From Bacilli bacterium (GTDB lineage Bacteria > Bacillota_I > Bacilli_A > RFN20 > CAG-288): a stretch of 18,359 nucleotides of DNA. Both the position numbers and the translations under genes were made by a program. The notes under the pieces are model-generated. The model had not been told where the DNA came from. It was given only the letters and a program-made list of their open reading frames with translations, and made no database searches. This document shows positions 7,681 to 14,735 of this stretch, in pieces (position 1 is the first letter of the stretch; each line of letters starts with the position of its first letter). The stretch is from positions 1 to 18,359 of the forward strand of contig CAAFJQ010000094.1 of assembly GCA_900763245.1 (NCBI GenBank). Reading direction: 5' to 3'.

Positions 7681-8106
7681 TTACTTCTTCTGGATGCTTC
7701 CATCTTTCTTTGTTCCGTATAAGGATCTTCCCTGTTTACGGTTCTCGACGCCGAAGCATTCCATGGCGCCTCTAACGATGTGGTATCTGACACCAGGTAA
7801 ATCGCGGACACGGCCACCACGGATCAAAACCACCTTATGCTCCTGAAGGTTGTGACCTTCACCGCCGATATAAGCAGTGACTTCATAACCGTTGGAAAGT
7901 CTGACTCTGGCGTACTTACGAGCAGCAGAGTTCGGCTTCTTCGGAGTCATCGTACCAACACGGGTGCAGACACCCTTCTTCTGAGGAGAAGGAATAGCTT
8001 TTTCCTTCTTGTTAAGAGAATCGAATCTCTTGCCGAGAGCCGGAGCCTTGGATTTGTAAACAGGGTTCTGTCTCTCTTTTCTGACTAACTGATTAATAGT
8101 AGGCAT
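7681..8106 (-). CDS. rpsL: 30S ribosomal protein S12
   Basis: S12 lies at the decoding centre and helps control translational accuracy. The protein has 141 residues and the typical TPKKPNSAARKYARVRL and GHNLQEHKVVLIRGG blocks. K56, the classic streptomycin-related lysine (B. subtilis numbering), is intact. At position 101, where a second resistance-linked lysine is usual in the sequence GGRVKDLPG, this protein has Arg (codon CGC). It also has YIGGEGHN where YIPG is common. The start follows GGGAGG with six bases between. It is the first gene of the str operon, with a 107-nt leader and a consensus promoter upstream. Confidence 0.98.
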   Translation of the reverse strand: MPTINQLVRKERQNPVYKSKAPALGKRFDSLNKKEKAIPSPQKKGVCTRVGTMTPKKPNSAARKYARVRLSNGYEVTAYIGGEGHNLQEHKVVLIRGGRVRDLPGVRYHIVRGAMECFGVENRKQGRSLYGTKKDGSIQKK

Positions 8107-8220
8107 TTGTTTCCTCCCGGATTTCTTTTGATAAAGTACCTATATTCTTGTCCGCAATTCCGGGCGTTTCCTGTTCTCCCCATAAAAAGAACGGGACACT
8201 CCCGCAACACAGACTAAGAA
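8107..8220 (-). promoter_or_regulatory. str operon leader with competing hairpins (candidate attenuator)
   Basis: The predicted transcript leader runs from about 8214 to rpsL. Hairpin 1 (8191-8205, stem GCGGGA/TCCCGT with a 3-nt loop) is followed by TCTTTTT at 8184-8190, like a short intrinsic terminator. Hairpin 2 (8170-8195) pairs CCcGTTCT with AGAACaGG (one mismatch) and reuses the 3' arm and U-run of hairpin 1, so the two cannot form together. The pairs can be seen directly; regulation by attenuation is an inference, and I recognise no named leader family. Confidence 0.4.
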
Positions 8221-8249
8221 ATTATACGGCATGAAAAGTTTCATGTCAA
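8221..8249 (-). promoter_or_regulatory. consensus sigma-A promoter of the str operon
   Basis: A perfect -35 (TTGACA, 8244-8249) and a perfect -10 (TATAAT, 8221-8226) are separated by exactly 17 bp. Transcription should start near 8214. A homopolymer A tract directly upstream would add UP-element strength. Confidence 0.9.
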
Positions 8250-8252
8250 AGG

Positions 8253-8277
8253 TTTTTTTTTTTTTTTTTTAAAAAAA
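8253..8277. repeat. T18A7 homopolymer tract upstream of the str promoter
   Basis: Eighteen T (8253-8270) are followed by seven A (8271-8277) on the plus strand. Read on the minus strand this is T7A18, with the A run ending three bases before the -35 hexamer, where an UP element that contacts the RNA polymerase alpha subunits would lie. The remaining stretch to the next terminator (8278-8365) is AT-rich and shows no gene. Confidence 0.8.
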
Positions 8278-8365
8278 GAACGTGTGTGTACAAAAATGGT
8301 TGACTTTTGTTTATATTTTGGGTTTTGTTTTTTATCATTTCAATTTGTCTTTTTTGTTTGCAAAC

Positions 8366-8391
8366 TAAAAAGGCCTGTCGTTAGACAGGCC
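8366..8391 (-). terminator. Rho-independent terminator after the BI-1 gene
   Basis: A perfect 8-bp stem (GGCCTGTC/GACAGGCC) closes a 4-nt loop (TAAC) and is followed by TTTTT on the minus strand, 8 bp after the stop codon. Confidence 0.92.
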
Positions 8392-8398
8392 ATGAAGT

Positions 8399-9175
8399 TC
8401 AGTTTTTATCTTTTCTGCTTTTGGAAACCATGACATAGTAGAGAACGCGGAGGAAGATATTGATGAAATCGACATATAAGGTATAGGCACAATAGATGGC
8501 AAGATTGGTATCGGAAGAAAATCCGCCCATCTCTGCAATTTTTTTGACACGATTGATGTCAATCGCGGTAATGACGAGGATGATGCCGAAGATGACAAAG
8601 TCCGTAATCCAATAGACTAATGCAGACTGGAGGAAGAAGTTGACCAAGGATATGATGATGACACCGACAGACAATGACATGATGAAGGGAACTAGGATGC
8701 TCAGCGTTTTCTTTGTGATGAAGCCAAACAACGCCATCAATAAGAATGCACCTGCCGTAATGAAGAAACTGATGCCGACCGTGTTGATGAAATCAGCAGA
8801 GCTTGTGCTATTGGCAAGGACCACCATGAAGGCAGAAGAAACCAACACACCCATGAAGACAGAGAATGCGATAAAGCTGATAGACATCCAGATGGTTTTT
8901 GGTCTCCACGCCTTCAGACTGAGGAAGATGACGCTAGGAAACATCAGAATAGCAGATGCGATCGTCAATCCTAAATAGACTTTTCCTAAGACATCTTCAG
9001 ACCAATTGAATTGATTTGCCATCAGAATCAATAAATCAGGAAGGAAGAAAGCGACAACGCCTGTGATTCCAAGGGCCAAGACCATCCATAAGAAGACTTT
9101 CGATAAATTAAGACTGGTGGAAGAAGAACCTTCAACAGTTTTTTTCTGAACTTTTTCGGGAGTGAATGTTTCCAT
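8399..9175 (-). CDS. Bax inhibitor-1 / YetJ-type family membrane protein
   Basis: This 258-residue protein is strongly hydrophobic, with about seven predicted membrane segments between residues 27 and 250, preceded by a polar Ser/Thr/Lys-rich N-terminus. The C-terminal part has the family's signature acidic pair: D206 in ITAIDINRVKKI and D236 in YTLYVDFINIFLRVLYYV. In B. subtilis YetJ the matching aspartates form a pH-sensing latch for calcium leak, so this protein probably acts as a cation leak channel in the cytoplasmic membrane; that role comes from the family and was not shown here. AAGGAGGG lies six bases before the ATG at 9175, so the ATG six codons upstream (9193) is less likely. It is monocistronic, between two terminators, and ends in TGA. 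Confidence 0.88.
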   Translation of the reverse strand: METFTPEKVQKKTVEGSSSTSLNLSKVFLWMVLALGITGVVAFFLPDLLILMANQFNWSEDVLGKVYLGLTIASAILMFPSVIFLSLKAWRPKTIWMSISFIAFSVFMGVLVSSAFMVVLANSTSSADFINTVGISFFITAGAFLLMALFGFITKKTLSILVPFIMSLSVGVIIISLVNFFLQSALVYWITDFVIFGIILVITAIDINRVKKIAEMGGFSSDTNLAIYCAYTLYVDFINIFLRVLYYVMVSKSRKDKN

Positions 9176-9202
9176 ATACTGCCCTCCTTTCATATCTAGA
9201 AC

Positions 9203-9219
9203 ATTGTATCGTTTTCAAT
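9203..9219 (-). promoter_or_regulatory. cre-like element at the BI-1 gene promoter
   Basis: The minus strand reads TTGAAAACGATACAAT within the palindromic ATTG-N9-CAAT. This fits the CcpA site consensus WTGNAANCGNWNNCAW except at one conserved position. TACAAT at its end (9203-9208) is also the best -10 candidate for the gene, so a bound repressor would block the promoter. No good -35 is visible. Confidence 0.35.
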
Positions 9220-9249
9220 GGAAAAACAAAAGAAATATCGTTCTGTAAC

Positions 9250-9278
9250 GAAAAAAGGCCTCAGCCGAAGCCGAGGTC
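9250..9278 (-). terminator. Rho-independent terminator after tpiA
   Basis: A stem of seven pairs plus one beyond a mismatch (GACCTCGGC/GCTGAGGCC) closes a TTCG tetraloop and is followed by TTTTTT on the minus strand. It ends the gap-pgk-tpiA unit. Confidence 0.9.
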
Positions 9279-9293
9279 TTATAGACAGAACGA

Positions 9294-10055
9294 TTAAATG
9301 TTCTCTAAGAGAGCCTTGAAGGACTCAGATTTAAGAGAAGCACCGCCGACAAGAGCGCCATCGACATCTTCAGCGCCTAAATAAGCGTGAACATTTTCGG
9401 GCTTGACGCTTCCGCCGTAAAGGATCTGAACCTTCTGAGCAGCGATCTTGCCGAAGAGCTCATTGATGAGGCCACGGATGTAGGCGCAGATGTCTTCTGC
9501 GATTTCGACAGAAGCATTCTTGCCGGTTCCGATAGACCAGACAGGTTCATAAGCGATGACGATATAAGGCATGTCTTCCTTGGCGAGACCGGCCAAACCG
9601 GTGACGATCTGTTCACGGATGACATCCTTGGTGATCTTTTCATCATATTCCTTGGCTGTTTCGCCGACGCAATAGATGACATGGAACTTGTTTGCGACAA
9701 GAGCCTTGATCTTTCTGTTGCAGGTGAAGGAAGTCTCACCTTCATAGGTTCTCTTTTCAGAGTGGCCGATGATAGACCAATCGATTCCGATTTCCTTAAG
9801 CATCGGAATGGAAACAGAGGAAGTATAGGCACCATGATCCATATAGTGTGCATCCTGAGATGCGACAATAAGGCTATGGGCATGTTTGCGGACGGACTGT
9901 AAGGCAAGATAGGAAGGAGCGACACCGATCATGACGCCTTTGCTTCTTGCAATTTTGACAAGGGCAGCGTTTTTGACATCTTCACAGAAAGCATTGGCTT
10001 CCTGGATGGTGTGGTTCATCTTCCAGTTGCCCATCAAAAACTTTTTTCTCATCAT
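9294..10055 (-). CDS. tpiA: triosephosphate isomerase
   Basis: The enzyme interconverts dihydroxyacetone phosphate and glyceraldehyde 3-phosphate in glycolysis. This 253-residue protein has normal length and the full TIM-barrel motif set: GNWKMN with K12, the catalytic H98 in IIGHSEKR, the catalytic E170 in AYEPVWSIGTG, and the phosphate-binding YGGSVKPEN and DGALVGGASL. Two ATG codons stand in tandem; the first (10055) is three bases after the pgk stop codon and has GAGG 11 bases upstream, inside the end of pgk. It is therefore probably coupled to pgk translation. It is the last gene of gap-pgk-tpiA. Confidence 0.98.
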   Translation of the reverse strand: MMRKKFLMGNWKMNHTIQEANAFCEDVKNAALVKIARSKGVMIGVAPSYLALQSVRKHAHSLIVASQDAHYMDHGAYTSSVSIPMLKEIGIDWSIIGHSEKRTYEGETSFTCNRKIKALVANKFHVIYCVGETAKEYDEKITKDVIREQIVTGLAGLAKEDMPYIVIAYEPVWSIGTGKNASVEIAEDICAYIRGLINELFGKIAAQKVQILYGGSVKPENVHAYLGAEDVDGALVGGASLKSESFKALLENI

Positions 10056-10058
10056 AAT

Positions 10059-11342
10059 TTACTTGTCCTCAATAACATCGATTCCAGGGAGATGGCCATC
10101 GAACTGGATGAGTTCAAGAGAAGCTCCGCCACCGGTAGAGACGTGGCTGAACTTATCAGCATAGCCGAACTTCTTGGCAGCTGCGGCAGAATCGCCGCCG
10201 CCGATAACAGTGAAAGCACCATTTGCAGTTGCTTCGGCGCAGGCTTCACAGACAGCCTTTGTACCGGCCTGGAAGTCTTCGTTTTCAAAGACGCCCATAG
10301 GACCGTTCCAGAAAATGGTCTTGGCCTTGGCAATCTCTTCAGCATAGAACTTTCTTGTCAAAGGGCCGACATCGATGCCTTCATATCCGGCAGGGAAGTT
10401 AGTTTCGTTGTTGTCGATATATTTGATATCTTCAACTTTCTTTTCAGGATTTTCGAAATCATAGCCCTTGGCGCAGACAGTATCAAGAGAAAGCTTGATC
10501 TTGCCTGTTTCAAAGCACTTTCTTGCATATTCAAGCTGATCGTCTTCGCAGAGAGAATTGGCAACATCGATATGGAAGACAGCCTTCTTGAAGGTATAGC
10601 CCATACCGCCGCCGATGAGGATGAGGTCACACTTCTTGAGCAAGGAGTCAATGACTTCAATCTTGGAGGAGACCTTGGCACCGCCTAAGATGGCGATGTA
10701 AGGACGCTGATCATCTCTCGGTTCGACGCAGCGGCCAAGTCCCTTGATTTCCTTTTCCATCAAGAAACCGACTGCTGTTTCCTTGCCGGCTTCTTTCAAA
10801 GCGGCAGGAACGCCATATGTGGAGGCGTGAGCTCTGTGAGCAGAGCCGAAAGCATCCATGACGAAAGCATCGACATAAGATGCCCATTCATTTGCCAAAG
10901 CGGGATCATTCTTCTCTTCGCCGGCTTCATAACGGGTATTCTGAACCAAAAGGACATCACCGGAAGCAAGAGCATCGATGGCGTTCTTGAGTTCTTCGCC
11001 ATGAGTTGCAGGGCAGAAAGTGACCTTGACATCATGACCTAAAGCAGCAGAGAGATGTTCCTTCAAAGGATTGAGAACGATGGAAAGATCGTTCTTCTTC
11101 ATCTGCTTTTCGATATCTTCCATGGTAGCTTCGCCCTTCTTGAGCTTCTTCCAGGCGACCTTGCCAAGGTGAGACATCAAAACGACTTTGGCACCCTTCT
11201 TGACCAATTCAGCGATGGTCGGAATAGCGCCGACAATACGATTGTCATCGGAAATATCAGCTCCCTTGTGAGGGACGTTGAAATCGACACGGACAAGGAC
11301 TTTCTTGCCTTCGACTGCAAGATCAGTGACTAATTTTTTCAT
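10059..11342 (-). CDS. pgk: phosphoglycerate kinase
   Basis: The enzyme makes ATP from 1,3-bisphosphoglycerate and ADP. The protein has 427 residues, about 30 more than B. subtilis PGK, with extra charged sequence around residues 62-85 and in the middle of the protein. Substrate-binding motifs are RVDFNVP (R18, D20, N22), DDNRI (R35) and MSHLGK; the nucleotide-binding C-terminal lobe shows GGAKVSSKI, GGGDS (381-385) and STGGGASLE. AAGGAG lies six bases before the ATG. The 93-bp gap from gap holds a hairpin with a weak U-run that may set the ratio of GAPDH to PGK. Confidence 0.98.
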   Translation of the reverse strand: MKKLVTDLAVEGKKVLVRVDFNVPHKGADISDDNRIVGAIPTIAELVKKGAKVVLMSHLGKVAWKKLKKGEATMEDIEKQMKKNDLSIVLNPLKEHLSAALGHDVKVTFCPATHGEELKNAIDALASGDVLLVQNTRYEAGEEKNDPALANEWASYVDAFVMDAFGSAHRAHASTYGVPAALKEAGKETAVGFLMEKEIKGLGRCVEPRDDQRPYIAILGGAKVSSKIEVIDSLLKKCDLILIGGGMGYTFKKAVFHIDVANSLCEDDQLEYARKCFETGKIKLSLDTVCAKGYDFENPEKKVEDIKYIDNNETNFPAGYEGIDVGPLTRKFYAEEIAKAKTIFWNGPMGVFENEDFQAGTKAVCEACAEATANGAFTVIGGGDSAAAAKKFGYADKFSHVSTGGGASLELIQFDGHLPGIDVIEDK

Positions 11343-11365
11343 ATCTTTCTCCTTTTAGATATTAA

Positions 11366-11391
11366 GAAAGCGCCCATTTCTAGGCGCTTTC
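11366..11391 (-). terminator. intercistronic hairpin between gap and pgk (partial terminator or processing site)
   Basis: A perfect 9-bp stem (GAAAGCGCC/GGCGCTTTC) closes an 8-nt loop on the minus strand. The following sequence is only TTaat with no clear T tract, so termination should be partial at best. It may instead protect the 3' end of a gap-only transcript. Confidence 0.55.
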
Positions 11392-11435
11392 CGTAGTATT
11401 TTACGAAATGAGCTGCCTCAATTCTTTAATGAGGA

Positions 11436-12506
11436 TTAGGCAAGTTCAGCAAAGTACTTGATGGTACGGACCATCTGAGAAGTGTAGGAATTCTCGTTGT
11501 CATACCAAGCGACGACCTGGACCTGGAAGAGTCCGTCGGCAATCTTGGTGACCATGGTCTGGGTTGCATCGAAGAGGGAACCGAATCTCATACCGATGAC
11601 ATCGGAAGAAACGATAGGATCTTCATTGTAGCCGAAGGAAGCAGAAGCCTGAGCCTTCATGGCAGCATTGATGGAATCAACTGTGACATCTTCACCCTTG
11701 ACAACAGCGACAAGGATAGTGGTGGAACCAGTCGGAACCGGAACTCTCTGAGCAGAACCGATGAGCTTGCCGTTGAGTTCAGGGATGACAAGACCGATGG
11801 CCTTGGCAGCACCAGTGGAGTTAGGAACGATGTTGGCGGCACCAGCTCTGGCACGGCGTAAATCGCCCTTTCTGTGAGGTCCATCGAGGATCATCTGATC
11901 GCCGGTGTAGGCATGGACAGTGGTCATGATACCAGACTGAATCGGGAATGCATCATTCAAAGCCTTTGCCATAGGGGCTAAGCAGTTAGTGGTGCAGGAT
12001 GCAGCAGAGATGACCTGATCATCTTTGTTCAATGTCTTTTCGTTGACGGAGAAGACGATTGTCTTTAAATCCTTGCCAGCAGGAGCAGAGATGACAACCT
12101 TCTTGGCACCGGCCTTGATGTGGGCCATGGATTTTTCCTTAGAGCAATAGAAACCAGTGCATTCGAGAACGACATCGACACCGATTTCACCCCAAGGGAG
12201 AAGTTCAGCCTTAGGCTGAGCATAGATGGTGATTTCCTTGCCATCGACAGTGATGGAGCCAGGGACAACAACAGTCTTGCCGTCTTCAGCGAAGACAGGT
12301 TCCTTAGAAGAAACAGTATGGAGATTCTGTCCGATATGTCCTTCATATCCGCCCTGAGCAGTATCATATTTCAATAAGTTGGCCAACATCTTAGGGCTGG
12401 TAAGATCATTGATGGCAACAACTTCATAACCTTCAGCGCCAAACATCTGTCTGAAAGCCAAACGACCAATACGACCGAAACCGTTAATAGCTACTTTAAC
12501 TGACAT
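11436..12506 (-). CDS. gap: glyceraldehyde-3-phosphate dehydrogenase (NAD-dependent)
   Basis: The enzyme oxidises glyceraldehyde 3-phosphate to 1,3-bisphosphoglycerate with NAD and phosphate. The protein has 356 residues: NAD-binding INGFGRIGR at the N-terminus, D34 in INDLT (fitting NAD rather than NADP), the catalytic C171 in SAASCTTNC and H198 in TTVHAYTGD. It is about 20 residues longer than the common 335 because of an added segment near 62-85 (around SSKEPVFAEDGKTVVV). The start at 12506 is set by AGGAGG nine bases upstream; an in-frame start at 12554 lies upstream of that site. It is the first gene of gap-pgk-tpiA, and no cggR regulator gene is adjacent. Confidence 0.98.
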   Translation of the reverse strand: MSVKVAINGFGRIGRLAFRQMFGAEGYEVVAINDLTSPKMLANLLKYDTAQGGYEGHIGQNLHTVSSKEPVFAEDGKTVVVPGSITVDGKEITIYAQPKAELLPWGEIGVDVVLECTGFYCSKEKSMAHIKAGAKKVVISAPAGKDLKTIVFSVNEKTLNKDDQVISAASCTTNCLAPMAKALNDAFPIQSGIMTTVHAYTGDQMILDGPHRKGDLRRARAGAANIVPNSTGAAKAIGLVIPELNGKLIGSAQRVPVPTGSTTILVAVVKGEDVTVDSINAAMKAQASASFGYNEDPIVSSDVIGMRFGSLFDATQTMVTKIADGLFQVQVVAWYDNENSYTSQMVRTIKYFAELA

Positions 12507-12533
12507 TTTTAATGTCCTCCTAGTTACACAATC

Positions 12534-12539
12534 ATTATA
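12534..12539 (-). promoter_or_regulatory. -10 element of the gap operon promoter
   Basis: A perfect TATAAT lies 28 bp before the gap start codon. The -35 region (about 12557-12562) has no good match. A second TATAAT at 12594-12599, with a weak -35, could give a longer transcript. Between 12600 and 12745 I see no gene; only short stem-loops occur there. Confidence 0.5.
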
Positions 12540-12547
12540 CAAACAAA

Positions 12548-12573
12548 TTATCAAAATGAAAGATTTTTGATAA
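12548..12573. promoter_or_regulatory. perfect 9-bp inverted repeat over the gap promoter (candidate operator)
   Basis: TTATCAAAA (12548-12556) and TTTTGATAA (12565-12573) form a perfect inverted repeat with an 8-bp spacer, centred on the -35 region of the gap promoter. Such a site could bind a dimeric regulator. It does not match the Rex, CcpA or CIRCE consensus. Confidence 0.45.
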
Positions 12574-12747
12574 CTTTTTTGAAAAATAACGCAATTATAG
12601 GGCTTTCAAAGGCAAAATTGCACTATGAGAGTGCATTTGTCGAAGTTCCTTAAAGAAACGAGCGCGAACCGCTCATGCCGATTTATGAATTTTCATAGGA
12701 AAACTGTTGAAAATCATACAAATAATGTGATTTCAATACAAATATTC

Positions 12748-12782
12748 AAAAAAATCTATGCGCATAAGTCTGCGCATAGATT
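12748..12782 (-). terminator. Rho-independent terminator after whiA
   Basis: A perfect 12-bp stem (AATCTATGCGCA/TGCGCATAGATT) closes a 6-nt loop and is followed by a T tract on the minus strand, 12 bp after the whiA stop. It ends the hprK-lgt-trxB-whiA operon. Confidence 0.93.
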
Positions 12783-12794
12783 CAAATTTCATGC

Positions 12795-13763
12795 TCATTT
12801 ATCCAAAAGCCGTTGTTTTTGGGCTTTTTCGCGAATCGCGATCAGAATATGAGAGATTCCGCTCTTAGTGATGGAGATATCCATCTCCTCTGTAAGGTAT
12901 CTTGCAAGCTCGTTATAGTTGTATTCAGGAAACTGCTGTCTGGCTTTCATGACTGCCTGTGTCTTCTCATCGAACAGAGCGATAGGAGTCGTCTTCAAAA
13001 GATACTGAATGTTCTCGATATCCTTCCTAGCAGTCGCAATCGTCTTCTTGTAATTGGCCATATCGCAGTTGGTTGTTCTGTTTTCGAAGTTGATGTCGTC
13101 TTTTGTGATTCTGGCATTCTCATAATCGAGCATTCTTTCCAAAGCCCCCAAATAAGAAAGGAAGACAGTGATCTGATCTGATTTTTTCAGATAGAGAACA
13201 TATTTTTCTCTTCTCTTGATGGATTTGAAAGACATGGTCTTCTCCTGCTTGAAGGAGAGAAGTTTTCGTTTGATGGACTGTGCATCGTTAGGATCGGTAA
13301 AAGCCATCTCAAGAAAATAGGAAGTCTTCGAAGAGGAAGGATTGTTGACAGAACCATTTGCCAGAAAACAGCCGATGCAAAGATACTTCAGATTCTTGAT
13401 ATGAAGCCCTTCTTTCGGCGGAATGCGTTCAAATCCGTCTTTTAAGATTTCAAGATCTTCCATGACCGTATAAAGAGACTCATCCTTGACATGGACGACA
13501 TAAACAAGTCTTTCTCCAAAGCGATTGACTTTCTGATAGTCGATGGCAGGAGTGAGATCATAGACCTCTTTCAGACAGGAATACAGCAGCTTTGCGACAC
13601 TGGCTATCTCCGTATGAAGAGCAAGAACCGGTTCCTTTCCGATTGAAAAAGCGCCTCCGTTTCTTGCAAAGCCGGAGAGGATATACTTTTTCTGTTCAAT
13701 AGTATAGGAATTCGTTGCCAGTTCTTCTTTGACCTTTTTGGCAAAGGCGATTTCGTTAGCCAT
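12795..13763 (-). CDS. whiA: DNA-binding regulator WhiA
   Basis: WhiA proteins join a degenerate LAGLIDADG homing-endonuclease-like domain to a C-terminal helix-turn-helix and affect cell division and chromosome segregation in Firmicutes (sporulation in Streptomyces). The protein has 322 residues, a normal length. Motifs include ILSGFARNGGAF (28-39), GCFLANGSVNNPSSSKTSYF (131-150), NRTTNCDMANYKKTIATA (228-245) and the HTH region around ARYLTEEMDISITKSGISHI (287-306). AAGGTG lies five bases before the ATG. It is 44 bp after trxB with no terminator between, so it closes the hprK operon. The usual upstream partners rapZ and yvcK are absent. Confidence 0.93.
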   Translation of the reverse strand: MANEIAFAKKVKEELATNSYTIEQKKYILSGFARNGGAFSIGKEPVLALHTEIASVAKLLYSCLKEVYDLTPAIDYQKVNRFGERLVYVVHVKDESLYTVMEDLEILKDGFERIPPKEGLHIKNLKYLCIGCFLANGSVNNPSSSKTSYFLEMAFTDPNDAQSIKRKLLSFKQEKTMSFKSIKRREKYVLYLKKSDQITVFLSYLGALERMLDYENARITKDDINFENRTTNCDMANYKKTIATARKDIENIQYLLKTTPIALFDEKTQAVMKARQQFPEYNYNELARYLTEEMDISITKSGISHILIAIREKAQKQRLLDK

Positions 13764-13807
13764 CTAAGCACCTTCTTTCTTATCTTATAGGATAATAGCA
13801 ATAATCA

Positions 13808-14731
13808 TTATTTCTGTGTTTTCTGATAGTCGTCATGGATTGCTGTTGCAGCAATGGCCCCATCATTTGTGGCAGTTACCACTTGTCTAAGAGCTGTGTT
13901 TCTGCAATCGCCGATCGCATAGAGATGAGGAACACTTGTCTCCATCTTTCCGTCTGTGATGATGATGCCTTTTTCATCTTTGATCTCAGGAATCTGAACA
14001 TAAGAGCTTGTTGCTTCTTCTCCGACATATAAGAAAAGACCTGAGATCGATAAAGTCTTTCCTTCTCCTGTCTCATTGTTTTTAACAACAATGGAGGAAA
14101 TGCTGTTTTCACCAGAGGCCGAAACGATATTGTAAGGAGCAAGAATCTCCGTATTGTTTTTGCTTCTAAACTCTTCTACTACGCTCTCCTGTGCGCGAAA
14201 TTCTCTTCTTCTTGCAATCAGCGTAACATGCAAGCAGATGTCAGAGAGATATGTCGCCTCTTCAAAAGCGGAATTGCCACCGCCGATGACAGCCACATCT
14301 TTTCCCTGATAGAAGCTACCGTCACAGATGGCACAGCGTGATATGCCTCTTTTATTAAAAGTGTCTTCTCCTGGGATTGGGAACGGCTTTTCACCTAAAC
14401 CATTGGCAAGGATGACATAATAAAAATCTTTGGAATCCTTTGACGTGGATACAGTGAAGGTTCCATCCTCATTCTTTTTCACTTCTTTGACATCCTTATA
14501 TATCGGTTTGATTGAGAACTTTCCTAACTGCTCTTCCAGCTTCATCCCCAGATCCGGGCCGGAAATAGAGGGAATGCCAGCATAGTTTTCAATCTTCTCT
14601 GTCTTATTGACTTTTCCGCCGATCAGCTCTTTTTCATAGCAGATAGGAGTCATCCCATATCTTTTCAGATAAATAGCGGCGGAGACGCCACTAGGGCCTA
14701 AGCCAATGATTGCAACTTCTTTTCTGTCCAT
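13808..14731 (-). CDS. trxB: thioredoxin reductase
   Basis: This FAD enzyme moves electrons from NADPH to thioredoxin. The protein has 307 residues: the FAD-binding GLGPSG (10-15), redox-active cysteines C133 and C136 in RCAICDGSFY, a second dinucleotide-binding motif IGGGNSAFEEA (149-159) and the FAD-binding end AIGDCRNTALRQVVTATNDG (272-291). CAIC in place of CATC or CAVC is a mild variation. A ferredoxin/flavodoxin-NADP reductase is ruled out by the CxxC. AGAGGTAG, which includes the lgt stop codon, is the ribosome site, and the two genes lie only 4 bp apart, so they are coupled. The hprK-lgt-trxB order is common in Firmicutes. Confidence 0.95.
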   Translation of the reverse strand: MDRKEVAIIGLGPSGVSAAIYLKRYGMTPICYEKELIGGKVNKTEKIENYAGIPSISGPDLGMKLEEQLGKFSIKPIYKDVKEVKKNEDGTFTVSTSKDSKDFYYVILANGLGEKPFPIPGEDTFNKRGISRCAICDGSFYQGKDVAVIGGGNSAFEEATYLSDICLHVTLIARRREFRAQESVVEEFRSKNNTEILAPYNIVSASGENSISSIVVKNNETGEGKTLSISGLFLYVGEEATSSYVQIPEIKDEKGIIITDGKMETSVPHLYAIGDCRNTALRQVVTATNDGAIAATAIHDDYQKTQK

Positions 14732-14735
14732 AACG

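Noticed and set aside
10011..10688. 225-codon plus-strand open frame opposite pgk and tpiA
   Set aside because: It is antisense to two conserved genes, crosses their junction and has no ribosome site.
12616..12640. CIRCE-like heat-shock operator (TGCACT/AGTGCA inverted repeat) upstream of gap
   Set aside because: CIRCE needs TTAGCACTC and GAGTGCTAA with a 9-bp spacer. Here the arms are only 6 bp with a 5-bp spacer, and the site lies too far from the promoter.
12655..12680. possible tRNA T-arm (GAGCGGTTCGCGCTC on the minus strand)
   Set aside because: The loop is too short and there is no acceptor, D or anticodon arm around it.
12625..12852. 75-codon plus-strand open frame between gap and whiA
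   Set aside because: It covers the whiA terminator and the whiA 3' end and has no ribosome site or family resemblance.
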